DNA of 64,000 nucleotides from Marinobacter changyiensis (GCF_009193265.1 NZ_VZZZ01000002.1:431824-495823); one strand, 5' to 3'. Counted from the stretch's first letter, positions 11,855-21,582 are shown. Numbers and translations: made by a program. Notes: a model not told the origin generated them from the sequence alone.

Positions 11855-13201
11855 ATGGGTATTAGTTTAAGAGCTTTAAAAAGAAACAAAAGCCAACTTT
11901 ATGTTGGTTGGTCGTTTAGTGTTGTTGCCGTATCTATGTTTTTGATCAGCATGACAGCTCATGGGCAGACAGAAACTAGCCCTAAGAACCTGGGGTTAAT
12001 AACAAAAGATTACATACTGTCTAACTACCTCGGATCCTTTAAGACTGATCATACGGATGCTTTTTCATCCACGAGTTATTCACAGGGAAGAGTGGCCTAT
12101 CACCCTGAGAGGAACAGTGTATTTATTGATTCTCATGTATATCAGCTTGGGGTTGGCGAATTCCGTATTCCCCAGGTTCTTAGTCAATCAACGGATAAAT
12201 CGAAGTTGCCTGATGGCGAGCCCATTCAAAACTTTGTTGAAGTGATTGATAGAACAACGACGGGCAACCAGGACGGAATCGACCGCCTTGGTGGTATGGC
12301 GATAGTAAATGGCGATTTGTTTATCCAAGGCTATGACACCTATGATGGAAATGGAGATGCAAAACAGACAACCATGGTTGTGAGAACCCCATCAAATTTA
12401 GCCAGTAGTGAAATTGACGGATTTTATGAAATGGATGGAGCCGCAAGGACAGTCAATTACATATCGCCAATCCCACCTGCATGGCAAGAATTGCTGGGCG
12501 GGCCTTACCTTGCTGGGAATGGCGGAGGGATGTCAATTTCAAGTCGTCTCAGCGAAGGGCCGAGTCTATATGTTTTCGATCCTGAAAATGTGGCAGGCAA
12601 TCAATGGGCGGTTAATACAAAGGAATGGATGAATTATCCATTTCAAAACGCTTTGTCTTCGAGTATTTGGCAAGATTCTACAGTAAGTGGGTCCGGGGAT
12701 TGGGATATTGCAAATCATACCGGCAAGAATGACATGTGGACGGTAAAAAGCACTGCTGCCTTTGCTTTTATCGTGCCAGGTACAAGAACTTTTATGGTAA
12801 TTGGATCTTCGGGTATGCATGATTCGGGCGGTGGATACAAGATCACCAATGATGCAGGCTTCCTTTGCGGGGGTTTTTGTGCTAACGATAATGAGGACTA
12901 TCACAGTTACTTCTGGCTCTATGACCTTAATGAGATACTTGCTGCGTCTACCTCCCATGAAGTCATACCATACAGCTATGGAATTTTTGATGACCGTTGG
13001 ATGGAATATAATGAACAAGGCGGGACTGGTGAAGTGACCGGCGGAAGTTTTGATCTTCAAACTGGCACATTGGTTTTGAGTCATGCTGCGGCGACAAAAA
13101 ACCATGAGTCAGGTAGCCCTGTGATTTCTGTATATAAAATTCCCGTGCCTAACAACAACCCACCCAATCCACCATCAAATATTACTATTTTACAAGATTG
13201 A
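11855..13201 (+). CDS. Unrecognised secreted protein, possibly beta-propeller
   Basis: 448 residues. ATG 11855 follows GGAGAG; the in-frame TTG at 11843 would place the ribosome site inside the gene. A hydrophobic segment at about 19-34 ending in THAHGQ-like small residues suggests a signal peptide. The body has repeated glycine-rich strand-like segments (GGMAIVNGDLFIQGYDTYDG, GGGMSISSRLSEGPSLYVFD, FMVIGSSGMHDSGGGYKI) that recall a propeller, but I do not recognise the family. One close cysteine pair (LCGGFC) could form a disulfide. The C-terminus is a Pro/Asn linker ending PPNPPSNITILQD, which resembles the start of an FN3 domain and the tail of the beta-helix protein at 20284. The gene follows the IS remnant. 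Function unknown. Confidence 0.7.
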   Translation: MGISLRALKRNKSQLYVGWSFSVVAVSMFLISMTAHGQTETSPKNLGLITKDYILSNYLGSFKTDHTDAFSSTSYSQGRVAYHPERNSVFIDSHVYQLGVGEFRIPQVLSQSTDKSKLPDGEPIQNFVEVIDRTTTGNQDGIDRLGGMAIVNGDLFIQGYDTYDGNGDAKQTTMVVRTPSNLASSEIDGFYEMDGAARTVNYISPIPPAWQELLGGPYLAGNGGGMSISSRLSEGPSLYVFDPENVAGNQWAVNTKEWMNYPFQNALSSSIWQDSTVSGSGDWDIANHTGKNDMWTVKSTAAFAFIVPGTRTFMVIGSSGMHDSGGGYKITNDAGFLCGGFCANDNEDYHSYFWLYDLNEILAASTSHEVIPYSYGIFDDRWMEYNEQGGTGEVTGGSFDLQTGTLVLSHAAATKNHESGSPVISVYKIPVPNNNPPNPPSNITILQD

Positions 13202-13315
13202 TAATTCCAGGCGAAATAATAGTTTTCAGATTTGGTTCATCGGATGGCACTGTAGAAATTGTTAATGATTATATGGATGGATGGGCCCCCATCTAGAGGG
13301 GGCGCATTCAACTGT

Positions 13316-14245
13316 TCAGATAAGGGACTTTAAAGAGGCCCTCATAAAGCGCAGGTAATCTTTAGCAGAAAGTGGTTCGCTTCGTACTTCCTTAAAGAGG
13401 TGTCGAGCCTTATCGTATTCACCATGCCAGTAGTATTGTCTGAATAGAGTTAATCTTGAACTTTTCACTTCCTTACGCGTCTGCATTTGCAGTGTCGCCG
13501 GTAATGCTTCATCAAACAGAAGCTTTTCAAGGATCCGGATACGCCCCTCAAAATTGCCAAGAATGTTTCCAGAGAAATTATCGTCGTGCTTGTTGATTAT
13601 TACACCAGGCATCCTGTCGATAACAGAATCGCCGTAGGCCGCAAGGCGACGGGTAAGGTGGGCGTCCTCTGCCTGCCATCTCGAAACTTCTGGGGTTATG
13701 CCCCCGATAGCCTCATATAATTCACGGCTGAATACACAAGCAGACTGAAAGCAACATTGGAAATTAAGCAGAGCTGAATAAAGGCCAGCGTCAGTATGGA
13801 TGAGCTGTTCAAAACTTTCAGATGAGGAGGTCAGCGACTCAAACCACCCTTCCGGGGCTGCGTCGAATTTGGTTCTGTCTGGCTCGTTTGACATGTGGAA
13901 ATTGGCGAAATAAAAATTTGAAGAGGGGAACTCAGAGCGGGCAAATCTGAACCGTTGGATATGCTCCGGGTACCAGAAATCATCGCTGTCGCACAACGCA
14001 ATCCAGTCCCCTTTTGAATGCTCTATTGCAGTTTTGCGCGCTACTGCTGGCCCGCTGTTCTCAATACGGATTACCTTGACCAACTGGCCGTAGGGTTGAA
14101 GAGCGTTAGGTAGATCGTCTTCCGAGCCGTCATCACAGAGGATGATTTCATCCACTTTGCTGCTTTGTCCCAGAATGTGGTCAAGAGTTGAGCCAATCCA
14201 TTTGGAGCGGTTGAAGATGGGAATTATCACTGATATTGAGTCCAT
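13316..14245 (-). CDS. GT2-family glycosyltransferase
   Basis: 309 residues. The N-terminus SISVIIPIFNRSKWI is the classic GT-A start. DDGSEDD near residue 40 binds the nucleotide, and CDSDD near 94 is the metal-binding DxD. A catalytic-region motif follows in the middle (EVSRWQAEDAHLTRRL). There is no membrane segment, so it should work at the cytoplasmic face, adding a sugar from an activated donor to a lipid-linked acceptor. It lies alone on its strand before ~500 nt without a recognised gene. Donor and acceptor cannot be read from sequence. Confidence 0.88.
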   Translation of the reverse strand: MDSISVIIPIFNRSKWIGSTLDHILGQSSKVDEIILCDDGSEDDLPNALQPYGQLVKVIRIENSGPAVARKTAIEHSKGDWIALCDSDDFWYPEHIQRFRFARSEFPSSNFYFANFHMSNEPDRTKFDAAPEGWFESLTSSSESFEQLIHTDAGLYSALLNFQCCFQSACVFSRELYEAIGGITPEVSRWQAEDAHLTRRLAAYGDSVIDRMPGVIINKHDDNFSGNILGNFEGRIRILEKLLFDEALPATLQMQTRKEVKSSRLTLFRQYYWHGEYDKARHLFKEVRSEPLSAKDYLRFMRASLKSLI

Positions 14246-14740
14246 CGCCGTTCAAAACCTCTTCGTTAAAGGACAAGGTATGGAGGAGATTTCTCAGTAA
14301 ACCACTTTTCGTCCAATGAGATTGAATGTTTCGGCCAGGTTAGAATTTGGCTTACCCGACAGCGAGAAAACGTCTGCATTAAATACATCAACTTCATACG
14401 TATTGAATAGACAGAATAACTCAATGAAAGGTAATTATACACAATAGGCATTTGGCGGGCCTCTGCTTGTTAGAATACCTCATAGCTGCTTAAGCTATTG
14501 TTATGTTCAAAGTCTACGAGAAATAGACCATCATTGTTGCCGTGCTGAACACACTTCTTGATCTGCCTGGCTTGATTGATTTGAATTCTTTGGAGTTTCG
14601 CTTCCCGCTCATCATCAACACCTGTAGATTTAACGTTTATTATAACGCTATCAGGCGTCTACTGTATCGGGGCTTGCCAATGTGGGTGTTGGCGGTGCTC
14701 CGGGTTCCACATCAGCGGTGCTCAGGACAGGAAGATTTAC
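14246..14740. other. Intergenic stretch without a recognised gene
   Basis: About 495 nt, AT-rich in its left half, between divergently transcribed glycosyltransferase genes, so promoters for both are expected. A plus-strand open frame (14542-14748) runs into the next gene but has no recognisable family and poor start context. I see no clear -10/-35 pair or hairpin worth calling. Confidence 0.5.
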
Positions 14741-16132
14741 ATGGATAGCCGCCAGAATCAGGATTCAGTTGGTCACTCTGGTGCGCGAATATGCTGGAGA
14801 AGTCGATTAAGAATTCGTCTTTTTCTTTTGCGGCAGCGGTTGGTGGAGCTACTGAAATATGATGCCCGTCGTTGGATGTTGCCCTTCACCCTTCTGCTCT
14901 ACGTCCGGGCCAGATTTTCGCGTATGCGGGGCCGCTACAGTTGCTACGGTCAACAGTTGTCGAGCCTGTTTCGCACCGGCTGGGCCGGTAGTGCCTGGCT
15001 GGTTACTGGCGAGTGCCGCCGTCTTTTCTCCACGGACAATCCGGTTGGACGCGCCCTGAGCCGTCAGACTATCGACGCAACCCAACCCTTATCCAATACC
15101 CGCAAGTTCTTTGACGACCCAACCCAGTTGTTCGAGGGTGTGGTCATAATATTGAAGGCAGCGACGGCTACTGAGAAGGGCGTTCTGCTTGTCAAATATA
15201 GCTACTACTTCAGTCTGTTATTCAAGCTGTTCGACGTCGAGGAGCTGGCGCGGCACTACCATCTGGTACTGGAACCAAGCTGGGCCGGCTATGCAGACCC
15301 CGGCATTCTTTGTTATGCCCATCTTCGCGAGCCGGTCTTCGTGATGACATATGAAGGTCGCGATCGCGACTTTATCCAACGGCTTGGCGCCAACCTGGTG
15401 CCGGTTGACATTGGGCCTAGTTGGTGGGTCGACCATCGAATGTTCCGGCCATTACCGGAGATTGCCAAGCGGTTCGATTTGATAATGGTTGCTGCCTGGG
15501 ATCCGTTCAAACGCCATCACGCCTTATTTCGGGCTTTGCGGCAATTGGCGCGTCGGGGTCGACCAATTCAAGTGGCACTTGCTGGCTACTCGACTACAAC
15601 GAACGCTGAACGTATTCTCGAGTTGGCGGACTACTACGGTGTTCGATCCAGTCTCACTATCTTTGACAAAGTGCCACCGAACCAGGTTGCAGATCTTTTC
15701 CGCCAGTCGCGTCTCAACCTTTTGTGGTCACGTTTTGAGGGCAACAACCGGGCAATCATCGAAGGGATGTTCTGCGATGTCCCGGTTATCGTCCGGGCGG
15801 GGCATAACTACGGTGAGCACTATTTCTATATTAATGATGAAACCGGCCGCTTCGCCACGGAAGCTGAATTGCCTGACACCATTATGGCCATGCTGGACCA
15901 GGCTGAACGCTTCGAGCCTCGAGCCTTCGTCGGTGAGTGGCTGTCCTGTGAGCGAGCCACCGAGGTTCTGGCTGGGGTGATTGCGGAGCATGATCCAAAT
16001 TGGCAGGGCGAATTGGCCATCAAAGTCAACGAGCTCGACGGCATGCGCTATGCCGAGACGGATGCCTCCGCACGATTTGAGGCCGACTACCGCTTCCTGA
16101 TCTCGATGGTTCGCTGTTCCAGTACGAATTAG
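14741..16132 (+). CDS. GT4-like glycosyltransferase (group 1)
   Basis: 463 residues. An atypical basic N-terminal ~100 residues with a short hydrophobic patch (WMLPFTLLLYVRA) may touch the membrane. The C-terminal half looks like the donor-binding domain of GT-B enzymes: DLIMVAAWDPFKRHHALFRA (around 250-270), IQVALAGYSTT, FDKVPPNQVADLFRQSRLNL, then LWSRFEGNNRAIIEGMFCDV with the conserved Glu pair of the E-x7-E region, and PVIVRAGHNYGEH. It starts 9 nt after CAGGAAG. It overlaps the end of the convergent GT4 gene by 4 nt. Likely an exopolysaccharide assembly enzyme; sugar specificity unknown. Confidence 0.82.
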   Translation: MDSRQNQDSVGHSGARICWRSRLRIRLFLLRQRLVELLKYDARRWMLPFTLLLYVRARFSRMRGRYSCYGQQLSSLFRTGWAGSAWLVTGECRRLFSTDNPVGRALSRQTIDATQPLSNTRKFFDDPTQLFEGVVIILKAATATEKGVLLVKYSYYFSLLFKLFDVEELARHYHLVLEPSWAGYADPGILCYAHLREPVFVMTYEGRDRDFIQRLGANLVPVDIGPSWWVDHRMFRPLPEIAKRFDLIMVAAWDPFKRHHALFRALRQLARRGRPIQVALAGYSTTTNAERILELADYYGVRSSLTIFDKVPPNQVADLFRQSRLNLLWSRFEGNNRAIIEGMFCDVPVIVRAGHNYGEHYFYINDETGRFATEAELPDTIMAMLDQAERFEPRAFVGEWLSCERATEVLAGVIAEHDPNWQGELAIKVNELDGMRYAETDASARFEADYRFLISMVRCSSTN

Positions 16133-17295
16133 TCGCTGGACTGTTTAACCTCGGCTGATTTGCTGAACAGTCGTTCGGCATCCCGCGCCAGGTTTGGCCA
16201 ATGGAAACGCAGGGCCTGGCTCACGCCAGCCTCGCCCATGCGCGCCAGGCGTTCCGGATCGGCCAGTAGCCTCGACAGCGCCGCGGCCAGTGGCTCGGGT
16301 GCGGTGCAGTCCACGATAACTCCGGTCTCGTCCGGTACCATGGTTTCGCGGGTGCCGCCTGAATCGCCGGCTAATACGGCCTTACCGCAAGCCTGAGCTT
16401 CAAGCAGTACGATGCCGAAGCCTTCAATATCCCGTCCGACAGTCCGGTTGGGCAGGGCGAAGAGCGCACAATGCTGATAGCAGGCAATCATCGTTTCGTC
16501 GTCAATTGCGTCTCGAAACTCCACCCGCTCCGCCACCCCCAGATCTTGCGCCAAGCGCGCCAGTTCGGCTTTTTCCTTGCCGTCGCCGACTATGCAGTAG
16601 TGCACGTCCGGATGCGAATGGCTCAGTTCAGGCAGGGCAGAGATCAGCATGTCGTGCCCCTTGCGCTTTTGCAGCCGGCCCACGGTCAGGATTACGTTTT
16701 TTCCTGCCCAGCCAGGTGGCTGAGGTCTTATTTGCGTGCTACTGAAGCGATCGACGTCGACCCCAGGGTGCATAACTGCAATGCGGTCCGCATCGACGCC
16801 CCAGTTCTCGCGAAGCAAAGCAGCGCTATTGTGGCTGTTACAGATTAATCTTTCGGAGTTGTTCAACACTCTTTGCACCATCCACGATAGCTCCCGACTA
16901 GTGGCTGCCGTCTCAACATCTTCGCCATGCACATAGCAACTATAAGGCCGTCCGGTGATGTTTTTCAGCAGCCACGCAATGACTCCTTCCGGCAGGCAGC
17001 GGCCGCAATGAATTTCTTCAACGCCTATCCGACGCGTCAGGCGAATCAAACGCCAAAGGTTGTTCAGATAGAAGCGTAGCCCCACCAAGGAGCGCAGCCC
17101 CCATGACGGACTACTTAACGGCAAGCGATGGATGCGATGGGTCTGGCTTCGGTCGAATTCGGAAGCGCCGGGGTAGTGGCCGGCACCGAATTCGACACGG
17201 TTGGCGGGCAGGCGAGAGTAAATTTCCCAGAACCAACGGCCGCTGCCGCCATGCTGGGGCGGAAAGATCTCACTGAGTAGAAGGATTTTTCTCAT
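16129..17295 (-). CDS. GT4-family glycosyltransferase
   Basis: 388 residues from ATG 17295; a TTG at 17310 would overlap the upstream stop but is less likely. GT-B layout: N-terminal RKILLLSEIFPPQHGGSGRW with the glycine-rich acceptor loop, then VILTVGRLQKRKGHDMLISA, YCIVGDGKEKAELARLAQDL, ALFALPNRTVGRDIEGFGIV and LLEAQACGKAVLAGDSGGTR carrying the donor-binding E-x7-E motif. Clear GT4 family. It is the last gene of a minus-strand pair with the sulfotransferase, which points to one sulfated polysaccharide pathway. Confidence 0.9.
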   Translation of the reverse strand: MRKILLLSEIFPPQHGGSGRWFWEIYSRLPANRVEFGAGHYPGASEFDRSQTHRIHRLPLSSPSWGLRSLVGLRFYLNNLWRLIRLTRRIGVEEIHCGRCLPEGVIAWLLKNITGRPYSCYVHGEDVETAATSRELSWMVQRVLNNSERLICNSHNSAALLRENWGVDADRIAVMHPGVDVDRFSSTQIRPQPPGWAGKNVILTVGRLQKRKGHDMLISALPELSHSHPDVHYCIVGDGKEKAELARLAQDLGVAERVEFRDAIDDETMIACYQHCALFALPNRTVGRDIEGFGIVLLEAQACGKAVLAGDSGGTRETMVPDETGVIVDCTAPEPLAAALSRLLADPERLARMGEAGVSQALRFHWPNLARDAERLFSKSAEVKQSSD

Positions 17296-17306
17296 GGCAG
17301 GATGTC

Positions 17307-18344
17307 TCAAGAGGCGGAAAAGTAGTCGTTAAGCAGGGCGTCACACTCGGTTTCTATGGAACAAAACCATTGATCGTCAGCGTAGTCGTGCCAGTTATCC
17401 AGACGTGGCTGCTCGATCAGTGGTAGTAATGGCTCAATATCGACTTTTACACCAATGGCATCGAACAGATGGGCCAGAGTCGGTTTCGGTGATGTGACCA
17501 GGTCTTCAAAGGCAAGGTTGTAGTTGGCGTGTTGCTGACCGTGGAGGAAGGAGAGTTTCCATAACAGGTAGAAAAGATAGTACCTATGTCGGTCATGAAA
17601 GTCGGTCAGGAAAGGGTAGTAGCGGCACAGATCCCGGCCCCACAGGTTCAGGTAAAATCGATCTTGGTAGCCCCGTGACCCGCTGGCATCCGGCCCATAG
17701 CCATGACCAGTTCCGAGAAAGGAGCACCATTGTTCGCGCGGATCGCGGTAAATGTGCACAATCGTGGCATTCGGGAATTCCTGCCGGAGCCATGGCAGGC
17801 GGAAATCGACGCGGTTAAACTGCAGCACAGGGCGTTCGGGAGCGCGCTCGATCAGGATCTGAAGGTAGCGCTTGAGGGCCGGATCAAAGTCGTAGCCATC
17901 CATATAAAGGCGTTCGCGGACCCACCGCTCCTGATAAAAATTTGCCAGCTCCTCCAGACCATCGTATTCGCGCCAGTAATCGTCGACCCCCCGGTGTGTC
18001 AGATCGGTATGGTCGCCCCGGCCAGAGGTGTCGAACCAGCGACGTTCGTTTAGTGGTTCGTAGTAAGCGGTGTGGACACCTGGCCGGCGAAAGAGATTCC
18101 ACAACAGGGTTGAGCCGCTACGAAATCGCCCGCTTATAAATATGGGATGAGGTTCTATCGTTGGTGTGGCTTTTTGTACCGAAACCGGTCGGTAAGGTGT
18201 TGGCCGGTAGGTTAGACCGGTGCGGATTCGCGGGTCGTCGGTGTGGCGCTGGTTAAGCAAATGGTGAACTTCCTGGCTGTCCAGAGCTCGCACCAAAGCC
18301 CTGATCAAATGGTCGCGCAGCCAGCGTCGCAATGTTGACCTCAT
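17307..18344 (-). CDS. PAPS-dependent sulfotransferase
   Basis: 345 residues. PIFISGRFRSGSTLLWNLF (68-86) is the 5'-phosphosulfate-binding loop (R-S-G-S-T). ATIVHIYRDPREQWCSFLGT around 195-214 matches the 3'-phosphate-binding R-D-P-R region. These enzymes transfer sulfate from PAPS to a hydroxyl on a glycan or small molecule. AAGGAGGG precedes ATG 18344. The stop lies 11 nt before the GT4 start, so the two are co-transcribed. The surroundings suggest sulfation of the exopolysaccharide or of a precursor sugar, which is common in marine bacteria; this is inference. Confidence 0.85.
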   Translation of the reverse strand: MRSTLRRWLRDHLIRALVRALDSQEVHHLLNQRHTDDPRIRTGLTYRPTPYRPVSVQKATPTIEPHPIFISGRFRSGSTLLWNLFRRPGVHTAYYEPLNERRWFDTSGRGDHTDLTHRGVDDYWREYDGLEELANFYQERWVRERLYMDGYDFDPALKRYLQILIERAPERPVLQFNRVDFRLPWLRQEFPNATIVHIYRDPREQWCSFLGTGHGYGPDASGSRGYQDRFYLNLWGRDLCRYYPFLTDFHDRHRYYLFYLLWKLSFLHGQQHANYNLAFEDLVTSPKPTLAHLFDAIGVKVDIEPLLPLIEQPRLDNWHDYADDQWFCSIETECDALLNDYFSAS

Positions 18345-18553
18345 TCTGCGGGTCCCTCCTTAATGCAGCTCAACAAGTCCCTGGCGCATTTCGGCAGAGC
18401 GCGGCCAGTAAACAATACAACCGGTAAAGAATGTTTTGCTTCTTAAAATAGTTTATCAGAATGGCGAACGCGCGGGAGATATATCGATCCAGGCAGGCCT
18501 TTGTAGCATCGACCGAGAAAGCTGATCGATCGGAGCTGATGAGAGCAATGGGA

Positions 18554-20050
18554 CTAGCCGTGACGAGTCAGCCAACAACGTAAACCCCGAATACAGTGGC
18601 TGACAGCGGGGGCCACAAATGCCTGGACCCGACGAACATCATTATTGGTGCGATAGAAAAGGGCGTAGAGGATCACGGCAGTGACAAGGTATGCAGGAAA
18701 GAAGACGGCGGTTAAATATACCAGGTGTACCAGGCTAAACGTGTGCATCCTGCTGTCGACCAAGGCGCTTAGCCAAACGGCAACCAGGCAGCCCAGAACG
18801 ATAGGCACTGTCAAACTTATTAAGCGTACTATCCCCAGCCTCAGGCTATGGTTGATATAAAGGAAGAAACCCAGCGCAGTGGCAGCGCCCAGCAAGCCCC
18901 GGTGTAAGGCGAACTCGTTAAGGCTATCGCCGGGAAAGAAGAAGAGCACGCCGACGACGCAAATCATGGAGGCAACATCGTACCCGAAAACCTGTTTCAC
19001 ACGCCCTTGAGAGATGCAGTAGGACTCGAAGAGTTGGTTTAGCGAAAATGCGAAAAGCAGCAGCGACAGCGCCGACAGAACGCCATACGCGCTGGTCCAC
19101 TGCGAGCCAAGCAGAGTGTCGATGATGGGCGCCGGATAATGCCAGATAAAAACACAAAGTGGCATTATCAGAAAAAGGATTACAAGCAGAGCGATACGTA
19201 CCTGTTGGGGTAGGGCATCGGGCTGATGCTTCTTGGAGAGTGAAAAGGCCGACAGCAGAGGTTCAATGGCCGGCGAAATGATGTCAGTGGCGGGAATGGA
19301 GGTAAGATGTTTGACCATGTGATACTTGCCAACTTCAGCCACACCGAAGCTGCGAGAAACCAGCAGGGTGTCGATATGGGAACGGGTGTAGCCGAAGACG
19401 CTTTTCAGCAGCATCCACTGTGAAAAATTCCATTGGGTGCGAATCTGCGAGAGGCTCAGGCGGGGCCGGAATTGATGAATGAGGTAACTGCCCAGGGTGA
19501 ATGCTGCGGACGAGACCAAATCGCCGATGATCAGTGCCCAGAAGGAGGGCTCAATCAGTACCACTGTCATGACAACGGTGAAGGAAAGCAGTTTCTGGAT
19601 GATCGAAAGACGCAGAATACGCCGGTAGTCAAGTTGCTTCTTCAGCAGGGTCAGGCCTGGGTTGAGTAAAGCTGAAATAGGCAATGAACAGGAGGCTATC
19701 CACAGCGCCATCTGTAATTCGGGCTTGTCGTAGTAATCGGCCACTGTCGGAGCAGCGGCGATCAGGATCAGTTGCAGGCCGCCCTTCATGAGCAGGTCTA
19801 TGGTCCAGGCAGTGTTTAGATCGTCATCGTGCAGGTCGGCTTTCTGAATAATGTATTGGGTGCTACCACTGGTGGCGACGATGTCGAAAAACTGGACTAC
19901 GATGGCCACGATGGCGACGAGGCCGAAATCCGCCGGTGTCAGTAGACGTGCCAATACTAGCGTACTTATCAGACCCAGACTGCGCTGGGTGAGACGGATA
20001 ATGAGCATATTGGCTGAACTGGAAAGGACTCGGTGTGCTAGAGAGGTCAT
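18554..20050 (-). CDS. Wzx-type polysaccharide flippase (MOP superfamily)
   Basis: 498 residues with about twelve to fourteen hydrophobic segments through the length. The N-terminus (MLIIRLTQRSLGLISTLVLARLLTPADFGLVAIV) with the L-x-P-x-D-F-G motif is characteristic of WzxC/RfbX-like transporters, which flip lipid-linked repeat units across the inner membrane. A long cytoplasmic loop near 220-260 and a basic C-terminal tail follow the usual pattern. It sits between the sulfotransferase pair and the divergent beta-helix gene. Good evidence that this cluster makes a Wzx/Wzy-type polysaccharide. Confidence 0.9.
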   Translation of the reverse strand: MTSLAHRVLSSSANMLIIRLTQRSLGLISTLVLARLLTPADFGLVAIVAIVVQFFDIVATSGSTQYIIQKADLHDDDLNTAWTIDLLMKGGLQLILIAAAPTVADYYDKPELQMALWIASCSLPISALLNPGLTLLKKQLDYRRILRLSIIQKLLSFTVVMTVVLIEPSFWALIIGDLVSSAAFTLGSYLIHQFRPRLSLSQIRTQWNFSQWMLLKSVFGYTRSHIDTLLVSRSFGVAEVGKYHMVKHLTSIPATDIISPAIEPLLSAFSLSKKHQPDALPQQVRIALLVILFLIMPLCVFIWHYPAPIIDTLLGSQWTSAYGVLSALSLLLFAFSLNQLFESYCISQGRVKQVFGYDVASMICVVGVLFFFPGDSLNEFALHRGLLGAATALGFFLYINHSLRLGIVRLISLTVPIVLGCLVAVWLSALVDSRMHTFSLVHLVYLTAVFFPAYLVTAVILYALFYRTNNDVRRVQAFVAPAVSHCIRGLRCWLTRHG

Positions 20051-20283
20051 CTGCGTTCATGTCCCGGGTCGGTGTTTTATCCAAAACGTTTGCAGGACCA
20101 AACTATACGAGAACGTAATTCTGCTTAGGTTAGTCTGCCACGCAACACTTTTCCAAGGTGAAAAATGAGAATGAATGCGTGGTTTTACTTGCGCCAGAGG
20201 TTATCCTGTAATCACTACATCCGCAATCCTGTGCGAGAACTTCGGCTCGCCAGACCTCAAAGTTAGAAGGAGACCATTTCTAT

Positions 20284-21582
20284 ATGTTCGCCATCAAAAT
20301 CAAGACAGTATTTCGTCAGCTTGGACTAGCGATGCTTCTGGTAAACGTTGTCCCGGTCGTCGTTGCGTTCGATTGTTTGCCTGCCCCCGCTTTATCCGAG
20401 CCCACCGGTAATATTGTCGAAATTGGTAGTGAAGCGGAATTGCAGAACGCGATGGGTAGTTTGCAACCTGATACAACACTCCTTCTCGCGCCGGGTACCT
20501 ATGTTCTGTCATCAACTCTTTACATTCGTGCTGCCAACGTCACCGTCCGCGGCGAGGCCGACGATTGCGATTCGGTCCGGTTGATTGGTAAGGGAATGGA
20601 AAATTCCGACTATGGTAATGTTCCCCATGGGATCTGGACTGATGCAACTGGTTTGAATGTACAAAACCTGAGCATTGAAGACGTCTACCTGCATTCTATA
20701 ATGATTAACCCCGGTGCAGGCACGCCTCACCTATACAATTTGCGCTTGGCTAATGCCGGCCAGCAGTTTGTCAAGGCCAATCCTTACTCATTTGGCAATG
20801 GGGTGGACGGGGGTGTCGTCGAATACAGCGTTCTTGAATACACTGATGGACCGCCGACGACCGACCATGGCGGTGGCACCGGATACACCAATGGGGTGGA
20901 TGTACATGGCGGTGCAGACTGGATTATTCGCAACAACCTGTTTGCTAACTTTCATACGGATGACACGGCTGACAACCTGTGGAACCCGGCAGTTCTTATG
21001 TGGAATGGTTCCAGTGGAACGCTTGTTGAGAACAACCGCTTCATGAATGTGGATCGCGCCATTTCATTTGGGCTTATCGACCGTGATAATGATCATCGCG
21101 GTGGCCTGATCCGTAATAATATGATTGCCTACACAGAAGGACTGTACAGTGATCAACGCAAGGCAGCTTCGGACGCAACGATTATCCTCTGGGACTCTCC
21201 CGATACAGGCATCTATCACAACACGGTGCTGACTAACGGCAATTTGAGCAAGTCGATTGAGCTTCGCTTCAATACGAGTGGTTCTGTGATAAAGAATAAT
21301 CTCCTCGATGCGCCGATCGGTAGCCGCGATGGGGGTGATCATAGTGCTAGCCAAAACAGCTTCGAAGGCAATGCTGGCCTGTTCTTTTCACCTGATATCG
21401 CAGATCTCCATCTACTTGCCGCGAGTACTGGAGTCATGAATTCGGTTTCGTCTCTTCCAGAAGCCCAGACGGATTTCGACGGACAAATCCGTTCTGACAT
21501 CAATCCCGTTGACTTTGGTGCGGATGAGTATCTGGGGATATCCCCCCCGATGCCACCAACTGATTTGCAGATTGTCCAGTAA
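20284..21582 (+). CDS. Secreted right-handed parallel beta-helix protein
   Basis: 432 residues, AGGAGA before the ATG. Signal peptide-like segment at about 12-28. Then GNIVEIGSEAELQNAMGSLQ and DTTLLLAPGTYVL, the usual opening of pectate-lyase/AlgG-type beta-helices, and repeated short strands with Asn ladders (WIIRNNLFANF, GTLVENNRFMNV, GLIRNNMIAY, SVIKNNLLDA). The family includes polysaccharide lyases, epimerases and hydrolases; I cannot pick the reaction. FDGQIRSDINPVDFGADEYL near the end is a frequent C-terminal motif of such proteins. The final ISPPMPPTDLQIVQ resembles an FN3 start cut short. Context suggests it trims or modifies the local exopolysaccharide outside the cell. Confidence 0.82.
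   Translation: MFAIKIKTVFRQLGLAMLLVNVVPVVVAFDCLPAPALSEPTGNIVEIGSEAELQNAMGSLQPDTTLLLAPGTYVLSSTLYIRAANVTVRGEADDCDSVRLIGKGMENSDYGNVPHGIWTDATGLNVQNLSIEDVYLHSIMINPGAGTPHLYNLRLANAGQQFVKANPYSFGNGVDGGVVEYSVLEYTDGPPTTDHGGGTGYTNGVDVHGGADWIIRNNLFANFHTDDTADNLWNPAVLMWNGSSGTLVENNRFMNVDRAISFGLIDRDNDHRGGLIRNNMIAYTEGLYSDQRKAASDATIILWDSPDTGIYHNTVLTNGNLSKSIELRFNTSGSVIKNNLLDAPIGSRDGGDHSASQNSFEGNAGLFFSPDIADLHLLAASTGVMNSVSSLPEAQTDFDGQIRSDINPVDFGADEYLGISPPMPPTDLQIVQ

Noticed and set aside
13279-13300. GCCCCC/GGGGGC hairpin between convergent genes
   Set aside because: Stem of six pairs without a T-run on either strand; too weak to call a terminator.
20051-20283. Search for a sigma-54 site before the beta-helix gene
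   Set aside because: The nearest TGG...GC has a gap of 8, not 10, so it does not fit.
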